Shown one piece after another: positions 7,028 to 14,444 of a DNA stretch of 23,692 bases. Numbering within the stretch: the first letter of the stretch is position 1; the number at the start of each line of letters is the position of its first letter. Source of the stretch: a virus; IMG/VR virus record IMGVR_UViG_3300028920_000272, positions 1 to 23,692 of that record; one strand, given 5' to 3'. The translations under genes were made by a program, and so were the position numbers. The notes under the pieces are model-generated. The model made no database searches. It was not told the origin of the DNA and worked only from the letters and a program-made list of their open reading frames with translations.

Positions 7028-7317
7028 TGAAACTCTTTTCGTCCATGTTTTCCGGTCACTGTACTTGGTGGCCGGATGTATACTTCGGGGTTGATTTGTC
7101 ACTAGCCTGCTACGATCATGACGCGGCGTATCTTACTCGAAGCGTTAAGCTCAAAATCGTATCGGATTTTAGGTTCGCAAAGGAATGGTGGAATGCGCCA
7201 AAGTCGCACCATAGATGGTGGCAGAAACTAGGGGTGAAAACTACTACGCCATTTGCTTTTATCGCGGTGGCTACGCTTGGCTGGGGAGTATGGATATATG
7301 GGCGATTTAACGACTAA
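7027..7317 (+). CDS. PLA2-like small protein with C-terminal membrane segment
   Basis: A 96-residue protein. Residues 28-35 read CYDHDAAY, matching the CxxHDxxY signature of phospholipase A2-like folds, in which His and Asp form the catalytic dyad. A preceding CTWWPDVYFG segment and a later K..SDFRF (D47) also fit the small phage or bacterial PLA2-like type. Residues about 75-92 are a hydrophobic segment (FAFIAVATLGWGVWIYG) likely to anchor it in a membrane. Placed directly before the endolysin gene, it could help disrupt membranes during lysis or act as a holin-like protein. The fold call is by motif only; enzymatic activity is not proven. It overlaps the start of the endolysin gene by 20 bases. 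Confidence 0.5.
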   Translation: MKLFSSMFSGHCTWWPDVYFGVDLSLACYDHDAAYLTRSVKLKIVSDFRFAKEWWNAPKSHHRWWQKLGVKTTTPFAFIAVATLGWGVWIYGRFND

Positions 7318-7669
7318 TTTTTCCCGCTGGGAATTTGCATGTAAGTGTGGTTGTGGTTTTGATACTATTGATTATGCTCAATTAGTAGAACTACAAACTA
7401 TTCGTACACTTTCTAACGGGAAAATTATCATTACTTCTGGCTGTCGGTGTGTTAATTATAATGAGTGGATAGATGGTGCGCCTAAATCTCAGCATTTAAT
7501 TGGCAGAGCTACTGATATAATCAGTGAAGTATTATCACCTAAGCAATTATTTGATCTTCTTAACACTCTCAAAGATGGCAAAGGTGGATTAATACTTTAT
7601 GATGATTTTGTTCATACGGATAGTAGAACTATTCCTTATAGAGATATTAGAACTAGGGATAAGCTATGA
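7298..7669 (+). CDS. M15-family peptidase endolysin (D-Ala-D-Ala or L-Ala-D-Glu type)
   Basis: A 123-residue zinc peptidase that cuts peptide cross-links or stems in peptidoglycan, the expected endolysin. The start was placed at ATG 7298, nine bases after GGGGAG; a longer TTG-started frame has no such support. It begins with the characteristic FSRWEFACKCGCGF, followed by SGCRC. The zinc and active-site motif SQHLIGRATD gives H66 and D73, and FVHTDSR gives the third zinc ligand H106. The length matches the short single-domain M15 endolysins. There is no signal peptide, so release needs a holin or membrane damage; the neighbouring membrane proteins are candidates. It is coupled by ATGA overlap to the next gene. 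Its 3' part returns to the AT-rich composition of the backbone. Confidence 0.88.
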   Translation: MGDLTTNFSRWEFACKCGCGFDTIDYAQLVELQTIRTLSNGKIIITSGCRCVNYNEWIDGAPKSQHLIGRATDIISEVLSPKQLFDLLNTLKDGKGGLILYDDFVHTDSRTIPYRDIRTRDKL

Positions 7670-7833
7670 GTGAAGAAAAAGATAAGGAAATTCAGGATTA
7701 TTATGAGTGTCCTAGGTGTAATAAATTACTAACTAAAGAAGAGCATTTTTGTTCTATTTGTGGTTGTTGCTTGGGATGTGAAGTCGAATATGATCGTAGA
7801 TTTGTTGCGAAAATAAGTAATGATAATAAATAA
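7666..7833 (+). CDS. Small zinc-ribbon protein
   Basis: A 55-residue frame whose ATG overlaps the endolysin stop (ATGA). It carries CPRC at residues 15-18 and a second cluster CSICGCC at 29-35 with another Cys at 38, a spacing that suits a small zinc ribbon or rubredoxin-like knuckle. It is rich in acidic and basic residues and has no membrane segment. Many phages carry such tiny zinc proteins as nucleic-acid or protein binders; a specific job cannot be given. It may be expressed only through coupling, since the upstream ribosome site (AGGG) is weak. Confidence 0.7.
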   Translation: MSEEKDKEIQDYYECPRCNKLLTKEEHFCSICGCCLGCEVEYDRRFVAKISNDNK

Positions 7834-7847
7834 GTAGAGGTAATATT

Positions 7848-8270
7848 ATGTCTGGTACTAATTCTACTGGATTACAGGTAGTAAAATATGGAACTACTGA
7901 TGAATTTGGTATAGAGTCTGAGTTTCCTCTTGACCCTATATTTAATCAAATTACTGTAGATTATTCAGGCGGTTCTTTGTATAGTAATATAGTTCATGCT
8001 GAATTACGTGCTAGTTTGCCTAAAATTTATACTAATATTCAACTTCAAGTTATTTCACAAGAAGCTGGACGTGTGTATGAAGCATCATTAGATGGAGTTG
8101 ATTATGATCTTTTATCTACTGGCATATCATTTCCTGATATGGATGCTACTGGTGGTGAGTTAAGACAAGATGTATATTTTAGAATATCTGTAGATAATGA
8201 TGGAACTGTTACTCCAGGTATTTATGATACGCCTAAAATTAGGCTTACGTTCAATGCTACTGATTTATAG
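7848..8270 (+). CDS. Beta-rich virion-type protein, paralogue 1
   Basis: A 140-residue protein with a good ribosome site (GAGGT). It is beta-rich, with few charged helices, and is clearly related to the next gene: both begin with V-K-x-GTTDEF, have D-P-I followed by V-D/L-x-x-SGG, S-LDGV(D/N), and end with VDNDGTV...Y...P followed by L. This points to a gene duplication. Context among tail fibre genes suggests a tail or capsid decoration protein or a fibre cap with an Ig-like or jelly-roll fold. The family is not recognised. Confidence 0.8.
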   Translation: MSGTNSTGLQVVKYGTTDEFGIESEFPLDPIFNQITVDYSGGSLYSNIVHAELRASLPKIYTNIQLQVISQEAGRVYEASLDGVDYDLLSTGISFPDMDATGGELRQDVYFRISVDNDGTVTPGIYDTPKIRLTFNATDL

Positions 8271-8281
8271 GAGATACTGAA

Positions 8282-8674
8282 ATGGCACTGAAATTAGTTA
8301 AAGTTGGAACTACTGATGAATTTTCTTTTGGCGATGAGAGTGACCCTATTATTAACTCTGTTACATTAGATGGTTCTGGTGGTACTAAGGTTAGTAATGA
8401 GTTACAAATAGATTTATACGCTGATAGTGGATTCTATATTGATCCAATATCACTTGAAGTAGTTTCGCCTGATGCTGGAATAGTTTATCAATGTAGTTTA
8501 GACGGAGTTAATTTTTATGATATTAATCCTTTTATTCTCCCTATTGTAGATGCAGTTAGTACTCCGCAAAGAATACCTTTATATCTGCGTGTTGTAGTAG
8601 ATAATGATGGCACTGTTTCTGCTGGAAGTTATACTAATCCAGATCTTAAACTTATAGCTACACAAATAGAATAA
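8282..8674 (+). CDS. Beta-rich virion-type protein, paralogue 2
   Basis: A 130-residue homologue of the preceding product, sharing the GTTDEF start, the SGG strand and the VDNDGTVSAGSY end. It lacks about ten residues at the N-terminus relative to its neighbour and has diverged elsewhere, so the duplication is not recent. GGAG sits shortly before the ATG. The pair probably contributes two related subunits, or one replaced copy, to the tail or head surface. Function is inferred from position only. Confidence 0.8.
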   Translation: MALKLVKVGTTDEFSFGDESDPIINSVTLDGSGGTKVSNELQIDLYADSGFYIDPISLEVVSPDAGIVYQCSLDGVNFYDINPFILPIVDAVSTPQRIPLYLRVVVDNDGTVSAGSYTNPDLKLIATQIE

Positions 8675-8691
8675 CTACTAGGAGGTTTATT

Positions 8692-8802
8692 ATGAATAAG
8701 ATTGAATTGTTAAATGATTTACAAAATCAAGTGATAAAAGTTCTTGATAGTAAATCAGTAGGTCAGTGCTTTACTTATGGGAAAATGGTAACGGTGAATT
8801 AA
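8692..8802 (+). CDS. Small ORF, possibly frameshifted
   Basis: A strong AGGAGG ribosome site precedes ATG 8692, which begins MNKIELLNDLQNQVIKVLD, a convincing helical start. The frame stops after 36 residues. A second frame, shifted by -1 and open from 8754 to a TAA at 8820-8822, reads LYLWENGNGELIEVKVA and ends exactly one base before the next ATG. The second half looks like the natural C-terminus of the same protein, so an indel near 8755-8770 may have split a gene of roughly 43 or more codons. An intact 36-residue peptide is the alternative. No clear slippery heptamer for programmed frameshifting is seen. Confidence 0.5.
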   Translation: MNKIELLNDLQNQVIKVLDSKSVGQCFTYGKMVTVN

Positions 8803-8822
8803 TAGAGGTAAAAGTTGCATAA

Positions 8823-11087
8823 ATGAACGGCTGGTCTCATAGAGCGGCGCTGACTATTTCAGCGGCCTATATAGACGAAGATTTAACCAACTGGACATTG
8901 GTTTTCGACCAAAGTTTTAATGCGGTTCTTACTCAGATAAATGGCCCGCTTGATTTAGACGGTACTCGTCCAGCCAAATCTGATGGTGGCGATATTCGAT
9001 TTGCTACCGATGCCGCTGGACTTACTGAGATAGCGGTCGATCTTAGAGAGTGGACGCCCAATAATGACGCGGCTTTAGCAACGTGTGAGATTGCCGTAAA
9101 AATCCCCTTTGTTGATGCATCCGCCAACACCACCATTTATCTGTTTTGGGGAAATTCGACGGCTGAAAAACCGTTGCCTGATTCGCTTTATGGGCAGTAC
9201 AACGCTTACGATTCCGACTATGAATTAGTCTACCCGCTGAGTGAAAACAGCGGATCACGCCTTGACCGGACAAGCAATCAGGAAACGCTGACGCCAAACA
9301 GTACGCCAACGGCTGTAGATGGCGTTGTCGGCAATGCAAACTCATTTGATGGTCTCAACGACTACTTGTATTCCGGCACGTCGAATCCGATAGAGGGCGG
9401 CAATACTTTTACTGTTGAGTGCTGGTCGAAAGCGCCGCGCAGTCAACCGAACGGGTACACTGACGCTTCTATAGTGACATTGGCAACAGCAGGCGTAACG
9501 TCTGACGCTTTAGGATTTTGGTGCGATGCAGCGTCACCCGCAAGCGGGCGTAGTAATTTGATAGCGTGGCTTGTTGCCGGTGAGCGCATTGAATCTGACA
9601 CCGGTCAATGGACAGACGATACGTGGGAACACTTCGCCGGAACCAGTAGTTCGACGACACTAAAGCTGTTGATTAACGGTGTAGAAGTAACAGACAGCCC
9701 GAAATCAGTAGCCATTGGCAATATTCGTTCTAACACCCGTTTTTTGGTCGCCGCTTGGGATTTTGACCTTGATCGGTATGAGCGAAACGGTGAAATAGAT
9801 GAACTTCGCATTTCCAGCACGGTTCGTTCGAACGCATGGATTGCGGCGAACTATCACAACCAACGTAATGCATCTGGCTTTTTGAACTTTGGCCCAATAG
9901 AGGATATTGGTGGTATAGCATATTCTTTTGATTATACTACAGAACTAATTGTTGAACGAGCTGTAACTATTCTGTATGATTTAAAATTAGACGTAGATGA
10001 TGGTTCTGGTATACCTATTTCTGTTTCTTATGATTTAAAATTAGACGTATCTACAGTATTTTTTACTTCTTATGATGTTAGCTTAAATGTAGCTATAATA
10101 TCTTTTACTTCTTATGATATTTTATTAAATGTATTTAATTCAATAGAGACTGATTATGATTTAAAATTAGACGTATCTACAGTATTTTTTACTTCTTATG
10201 ATTTAAAACTAGACGTATCTGATAATTCTGGTGTACCTATTTCTGTTTCTTATGATTTAAGTTTAAACATACTTTTTAATGTAGAAACTAATTATGATTT
10301 AAGATTAAATGTCTTATCTAATCTTGGTTATTCTTTTGACTATAATACAGTATTAGACGTAGTACGAAATATTGATACTTCATATGATATTAAGTTAATT
10401 ATAGACTATGGAATATCTACTTCTTATGATTTAAGATTAAATGTTCTCTCTATTTATGGACATTCTTTTGACTATAATACAGTATTAGACGTAATACGAA
10501 ATATTAATACTTCATATGATGTTTCTCTTACTGTAATTGATATTCTTAATGAATTAATTACTATTTGTGATATTGAATATTCTACTTCTAGTTTTAATGT
10601 AATCGATGTTAGATTATTAGATAGTGAAAGTTTTATTGAGTTTTTTAATTCTATAATATATATTTCTTATACGCCGATATTAGTTAATACTTGTGAATTA
10701 TTATTTTCAATTTCAGATATAGGCGTATATTTTGGTGTAAATAATTCTGAAAATTTATTTAGTACCTGTGATATATCATTTGATTTGCCTATAATTAATA
10801 GTATTCTTAATATATCACTATCACTTAATTCTATTATAGAATTTAATCTATCTGAAGTAGCTTTAGTAAGGCAGTTACTTATTTTAACTGATGATGTTAT
10901 TACTTTTAACACTACTAATATCCTACCATCAATATTACATGAGTTAGGTACAAACAGTGTTATAGTAATTAACACTAATTCTATCACAATTTATATTGAA
11001 AGATTTAATATTAGTAATATTAAATCATATGAAAATGTAACTGTAATAAGAAGCTATGAACCATTAATCTGTAGAGAAGGAGAATAG
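8823..11087 (+). CDS. Chimeric receptor-binding protein: DUF2341 and LamG domains plus 14-residue repeats
   Basis: A 754-residue protein in two very different parts. Residues 1 to about 120 resemble DUF2341 (WSHRAALTIS start, GGDIRFATDAAG, IYLFWGNSTA). Residues about 135-350 look like a LamG/concanavalin-type lectin domain (GNANSFDGLNDYL, FTVECWSKAP, DELRISSTVRS). Both are typical carbohydrate-binding modules. From about residue 371 to 580 there are about 13 beta-strand repeats of 14, 16 or 18 residues with core YDLKLDV, followed by an irregular N/I/S-rich beta region. The DNA changes sharply from GC-richer to AT-rich near 9905, at the domain border. It most likely acts as a tail fibre or adhesin. 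The upstream frame ends directly before its ATG; the nearest ribosome site (AGAGGT) is about 13 bases away. Confidence 0.75.
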   Translation: MNGWSHRAALTISAAYIDEDLTNWTLVFDQSFNAVLTQINGPLDLDGTRPAKSDGGDIRFATDAAGLTEIAVDLREWTPNNDAALATCEIAVKIPFVDASANTTIYLFWGNSTAEKPLPDSLYGQYNAYDSDYELVYPLSENSGSRLDRTSNQETLTPNSTPTAVDGVVGNANSFDGLNDYLYSGTSNPIEGGNTFTVECWSKAPRSQPNGYTDASIVTLATAGVTSDALGFWCDAASPASGRSNLIAWLVAGERIESDTGQWTDDTWEHFAGTSSSTTLKLLINGVEVTDSPKSVAIGNIRSNTRFLVAAWDFDLDRYERNGEIDELRISSTVRSNAWIAANYHNQRNASGFLNFGPIEDIGGIAYSFDYTTELIVERAVTILYDLKLDVDDGSGIPISVSYDLKLDVSTVFFTSYDVSLNVAIISFTSYDILLNVFNSIETDYDLKLDVSTVFFTSYDLKLDVSDNSGVPISVSYDLSLNILFNVETNYDLRLNVLSNLGYSFDYNTVLDVVRNIDTSYDIKLIIDYGISTSYDLRLNVLSIYGHSFDYNTVLDVIRNINTSYDVSLTVIDILNELITICDIEYSTSSFNVIDVRLLDSESFIEFFNSIIYISYTPILVNTCELLFSISDIGVYFGVNNSENLFSTCDISFDLPIINSILNISLSLNSIIEFNLSEVALVRQLLILTDDVITFNTTNILPSILHELGTNSVIVINTNSITIYIERFNISNIKSYENVTVIRSYEPLICREGE
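9933..10560 (+). repeat. In-frame 42-bp repeat array inside the chimeric fibre gene
   Basis: The array encodes tandem units of 14 residues (some 16 or 18) with core Y-D-L-K-L-D-V. Two 42-base units are identical in DNA (10029-10070 and 10155-10196). A higher-order duplication of 132 bases (44 residues, 14+16+14) is seen at 10293 and 10425, nearly identical over long stretches. All observed length changes are multiples of three, so unit gain or loss keeps the frame. Confidence 0.9.
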
Positions 11088-11089
11088 TG

Positions 11090-11884
11090 ATGGGAAGTTT
11101 AACTACTTATGCTGAAAATGCTTTGTTACAGCACGTGTTTAAAATTATAACTTATGTTCCAGCATCTACTTTGTTTGTAGGATTAGGAAGTTCTGTCAGT
11201 GTGGAACCTAATCCTACTTTGCTTGAATTTACTGGTGGTGAATATACTAGGCAATCAATATCTTTTTTGGCCGCTAGCGATAGGCAAATAACACAAGAAT
11301 CAGATATTCTTTATCCAGCGGTTACTTCTAATCTTGGCACTATTAGAAATTATGGAATTTTCGATGCCGCTATAGGTGGTAATATGCTAGCCTATGGTAG
11401 CTTAGAAGAAGAAAAAGTTTATGAAGCTGGTAAGGAAGCTTTCATAGGCAATGGAAGTATTGTGATTTCTGTTAATACTGGCGGAACTAGTACTTCTTAT
11501 GCTAATAAACTACTTAACTTTATGTTTCGTAATATTAATCTTACTCCGGCGACTAATATGTATGTTGGAATAACTACAGTAAATATATCTGATAATGATT
11601 TTGGTGATGATATTTCTGAGTTGGGTATGACTAACTATGTTAGACAATTATGCAATTCTTGGTCTGCTCCGTCTGGAACTCCTAGAAGTAGCTCTAATGG
11701 AATTGTTATAAATTTTGGTCAACTGTTAGGCAATGCTTCTATTATGAGAGCTGGATTTATTATAGACTCTGCATCTGGTAATGGTGAGATTATAGCATAT
11801 GCTAATTCTGCCGTAGTTACTACTATCGGTTCTGGAGATATAGTAAAATATCCTGTGGGTAATTTTATAGTAAGGATGAACTAA
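11090..11884 (+). CDS. Tail protein with duplicated domain
   Basis: A 264-residue protein. ATG 11090 is preferred over the overlapping GTG 11087 because GGAG lies about seven bases before it. The first 125 residues match a common phage tail domain: an N-terminal helix (ENALLQHVF), then a TLFVGL strand, GGEYTRQSISF, LGTIRNYGIFDAA and GGNMLAYGSLE. The second half repeats the plan: NKLLNFMF, NMYVGIT, TNYVRQLC, then IMRAGFIIDSASGNGEIIAYA. Two copies in one chain instead of one point to internal duplication. Such proteins usually lie near fibres and are thought to be virion or fibre-associated; the exact role is not known. It is coupled to its neighbours on both sides. Confidence 0.75.
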   Translation: MGSLTTYAENALLQHVFKIITYVPASTLFVGLGSSVSVEPNPTLLEFTGGEYTRQSISFLAASDRQITQESDILYPAVTSNLGTIRNYGIFDAAIGGNMLAYGSLEEEKVYEAGKEAFIGNGSIVISVNTGGTSTSYANKLLNFMFRNINLTPATNMYVGITTVNISDNDFGDDISELGMTNYVRQLCNSWSAPSGTPRSSSNGIVINFGQLLGNASIMRAGFIIDSASGNGEIIAYANSAVVTTIGSGDIVKYPVGNFIVRMN

Positions 11885-12204
11885 TGAAAGGTATAGTATT
11901 TAGTTCTCGTGAGAATGTTATAGATGTTAAGTTAGTAGAGAATGGAGTACCTATCGGTTCGAGTGATTATGATGCTATACTTAGAATGACTCTAGATTTT
12001 GGTCATGTTTTAATTGACTCAGAAGTAACTGGTCATGGATTTGATAAAGTTTTTGATTGGTCTAGTGGTGAGTTTTTACGCTTGTCTTTAGGTAAGATTA
12101 GTGACCAACTAAAGAAAGGAACTCATAGAGTTGAACATGTTATTTATACTCGACTTTCTAGTAATGGTATTGTTTGGGGTTATCCTATAATAATTGTTAT
12201 GTAA
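11884..12204 (+). CDS. Hypothetical tail-region protein
   Basis: A 106-residue, mostly beta-stranded protein (MKGIVFSSRENVIDVKLVENG, then ILRMTLDFGHVLID, then FLRLSLGKISDQL, then a hydrophobic end GYPIIIVM). Its ATG shares one base with the stop of the preceding gene, so the two are translated together. It closes the tail-accessory block; a palindrome copy follows five bases after its stop. It may be a small structural partner of the neighbouring tail protein. I do not recognise the family. Confidence 0.7.
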   Translation: MKGIVFSSRENVIDVKLVENGVPIGSSDYDAILRMTLDFGHVLIDSEVTGHGFDKVFDWSSGEFLRLSLGKISDQLKKGTHRVEHVIYTRLSSNGIVWGYPIIIVM

Positions 12205-12208
12205 GATA

Positions 12209-12231
12209 CTATGTCCCAACTTGGGACATAG
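12209..12231 (+). repeat. Dispersed palindrome, copy 4 (perfect)
   Basis: Arms CTATGTCCCAA and TTGGGACATAG are perfectly complementary around a central C, followed by GCAAGAATTT. It lies in the 52-base gap between the tail-accessory block and the portal gene. A hairpin with a 10-bp stem and three-base loop could form in RNA, but only a weak, interrupted T-rich stretch follows. Confidence 0.95.
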
Positions 12232-12256
12232 CAAGAATTTAATTTAGGAATTTATC

Positions 12257-14215
12257 ATGCCTAGAATTATAACAGGAGTAGGACAGAGGAATGTTCTTAG
12301 TGCGGCTAGTACTAGAGAATATAAATACGAGTATCCTAACAAGTTAGATCTCAAGCCTAATTCTAAAATTCATAATAAACTAGTTGATTGTATTATTAAC
12401 TTAATTAATTCTAGTATTGATAATCTTGATGTTAATAGGAAAAGATATAAAAATCAGGATAATGTACTAACTTCTTATATTTATCAGGATGATGAAGAAA
12501 AAAGAATTAAGAGTAAAGATTCAAGAAAGCCAACTAGTATAGTATTTCCTTATTCTTATGCTATACTAGATTCTTTATTAACTTACATGTCCATGGCTTT
12601 TTTACGTGACCCTATTTGTAGGTATGAGCATGTTTCGGGAAAAGATTATTTAGGTGCAGTGTTACTTGAAGCAGTTATATCTCAACAAACTAGACGATCA
12701 AGAACTGCACTTGCATTGCATACTATAATGAAAAATGCTTTTTCTTATGGTGTTGGATATGGTGTAGTAGGGTGGGAAACTATTACTGGCAAGAGATCAA
12801 CTGTTACTGAGCCTAGAGCTAGGTTAGCTAACTTAGCAGCTGATACTCCAGATAGACAAAGAAGTAGTGTTACTATTTATGAGGGAAATAAATTATATCC
12901 TCTTAATCCTTATTTAACTTTTTCAGACCCTAATGTATCTGCTACTGATGTACAGTCAGGAGAATTTTTTGGGTGGTTGGAAAATACTAATTTCTTAGCA
13001 CTTAAAAATGAAGAGTTGAATAATGATAGTATGTTTAATGTAGAGTATGCTAAGCATCTTACTAACACTGTTTCTCAATTCATGGTAGATGAAGCAGTGC
13101 AAGCTAATGATGGTAGGAATGATGTTATTAATACTACTAGCAGTCTAACTAGACCTATTGATGTTCTTAAAGTTATTGTTAAATTTATTCCTAGCGAATG
13201 GGAAGTATTTAATTCTGATGAAGTAGAAACTTGGTTATTTAGGATTGCTGGAGATAGTTTATTAATTGGGGCAGAAAAGCTAGATCTAGACCATGGTAAA
13301 ATTCCTGTAGTTGCTACTGCTCCTGAGTATGATGGCAGAAGTGCTTCTCCTGTGTCTAAGTTAGAAACTCTTTATGGCTTACAGTCAGTCGGAGATTGGT
13401 TGTATAATTCACATATTACTAATGTTCGTAAAAGTTTAAACAACATGCTTATTGTTGACCCTAGTATGGTTAACATGAATGATCTTCGTGACCCTGCTCC
13501 AGGTAAGATGATTAGAACTAGAAAGCCAGCTTGGGGTAGAGGAGTAGATGGAGCAATTAAGCAATTAAAAATTGATGATATTACTCGACAAAATATTGGT
13601 GATGCAGGATTTATTCAAAGTGCTATGGAACTAGCTGCTGGTACTGATGGTTCTATGATGGGTAGTTTAAGAAATAGTGGGCCAGAAAGATTGACAAAAG
13701 GAGAATTTCAAGGTACTAGAACATCTGCTATTAGTCGTTTGGAAAGAATTGCTTTGATTATTAGCTTACAACTAATGCATGATTTGAGTGATATGTTTGC
13801 TACTAACACGCAACAGTTTATGTCTAATAATACTTATATCAAGATAACGGAGGGACTTGAGCAAGATTTAATTAAGCAAGGATTTGAAGTAGAGAATAAA
13901 AGATTAAAAGTTAAATTTCAAGATTTATTAATTCCTTATGATGTTAAGTTAAAGGATGGTAGTATTCCTGGCGGTAATTTTTCAGATGGTTGGATGGATT
14001 TGTATAAGTTAGTTGTCGAAAATGAAGCACTGTCTAGTCGGTTAGATATATTTAAATTGTTTAAGTTTATAGCTTATAACTTCGGCGCTAAGAACGTAGA
14101 TGAATTTGAACTAAAGCCACAAGTAATGCCAGACCAGCAAGTAGAAAATATGGCTCAGAGAGGAGACATAGTTCCTTTTAATCCAACAATTCCAGGAGCA
14201 GAAAATGCGATCTAG
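12257..14215 (+). CDS. Portal protein
   Basis: A 652-residue protein that forms the ring at the unique capsid vertex through which DNA enters and leaves. The sequence has the layout of podovirus-type portals: an N-terminal part with YSYAILDSLLTYMSMAFL, a helical segment with FSYGVGYGVVGWE near residue 160, a stretch NPYLTFSDPNVSATDVQSGEFFG, a wing-like part, the stem and tunnel region with WLYNSHITNVRKSLNNMLIVDPS, and a long helix following GPERLTKGEFQGTRTSAISRLERIA. Length and order with scaffold and capsid genes downstream agree. The ATG at 12257 has an AGGA site. Its end overlaps the next start by 11 bases. Confidence 0.9.
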   Translation: MPRIITGVGQRNVLSAASTREYKYEYPNKLDLKPNSKIHNKLVDCIINLINSSIDNLDVNRKRYKNQDNVLTSYIYQDDEEKRIKSKDSRKPTSIVFPYSYAILDSLLTYMSMAFLRDPICRYEHVSGKDYLGAVLLEAVISQQTRRSRTALALHTIMKNAFSYGVGYGVVGWETITGKRSTVTEPRARLANLAADTPDRQRSSVTIYEGNKLYPLNPYLTFSDPNVSATDVQSGEFFGWLENTNFLALKNEELNNDSMFNVEYAKHLTNTVSQFMVDEAVQANDGRNDVINTTSSLTRPIDVLKVIVKFIPSEWEVFNSDEVETWLFRIAGDSLLIGAEKLDLDHGKIPVVATAPEYDGRSASPVSKLETLYGLQSVGDWLYNSHITNVRKSLNNMLIVDPSMVNMNDLRDPAPGKMIRTRKPAWGRGVDGAIKQLKIDDITRQNIGDAGFIQSAMELAAGTDGSMMGSLRNSGPERLTKGEFQGTRTSAISRLERIALIISLQLMHDLSDMFATNTQQFMSNNTYIKITEGLEQDLIKQGFEVENKRLKVKFQDLLIPYDVKLKDGSIPGGNFSDGWMDLYKLVVENEALSSRLDIFKLFKFIAYNFGAKNVDEFELKPQVMPDQQVENMAQRGDIVPFNPTIPGAENAI

Positions 14216-14444
14216 CATAGAAGATTTAGAGATTTTTGAAACTGGCAAAATTTGGAAAGATATGCAAGATGAATTTGATGAATGGGAGTTACAACAACTA
14301 GGTGAAATAAGACAAGCTAAGGGCGATTTAGACCTTGGTAATGTACAAGGAGTATTAGCAACTATATCTAATCTTAGAGATTTGATGTATATGCTAAAAG
14401 ATAAATGTCAATCAGAAAAGGAGAATGAAAATGGGAACGAGTAA
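14205..14444 (+). CDS. Small helical protein between portal and scaffold
   Basis: A 79-residue, strongly charged and helical protein (DMQDEFDEWELQQLGEIRQA, later ISNLRDLMYMLKDKC) ending in a Glu/Asn-rich tail. It starts inside the portal gene and overlaps the scaffold gene, so all three are translated as a unit. Short proteins in this place are frequent in podovirus head operons and may assist portal or scaffold assembly, but the family is not recognised. Confidence 0.75.
   Translation: MRSSIEDLEIFETGKIWKDMQDEFDEWELQQLGEIRQAKGDLDLGNVQGVLATISNLRDLMYMLKDKCQSEKENENGNE

Noticed and set aside
10667-10987. 106-codon minus-strand frame inside the fibre gene
   Set aside because: It is a shadow of the low-complexity coding strand with no ribosome site.
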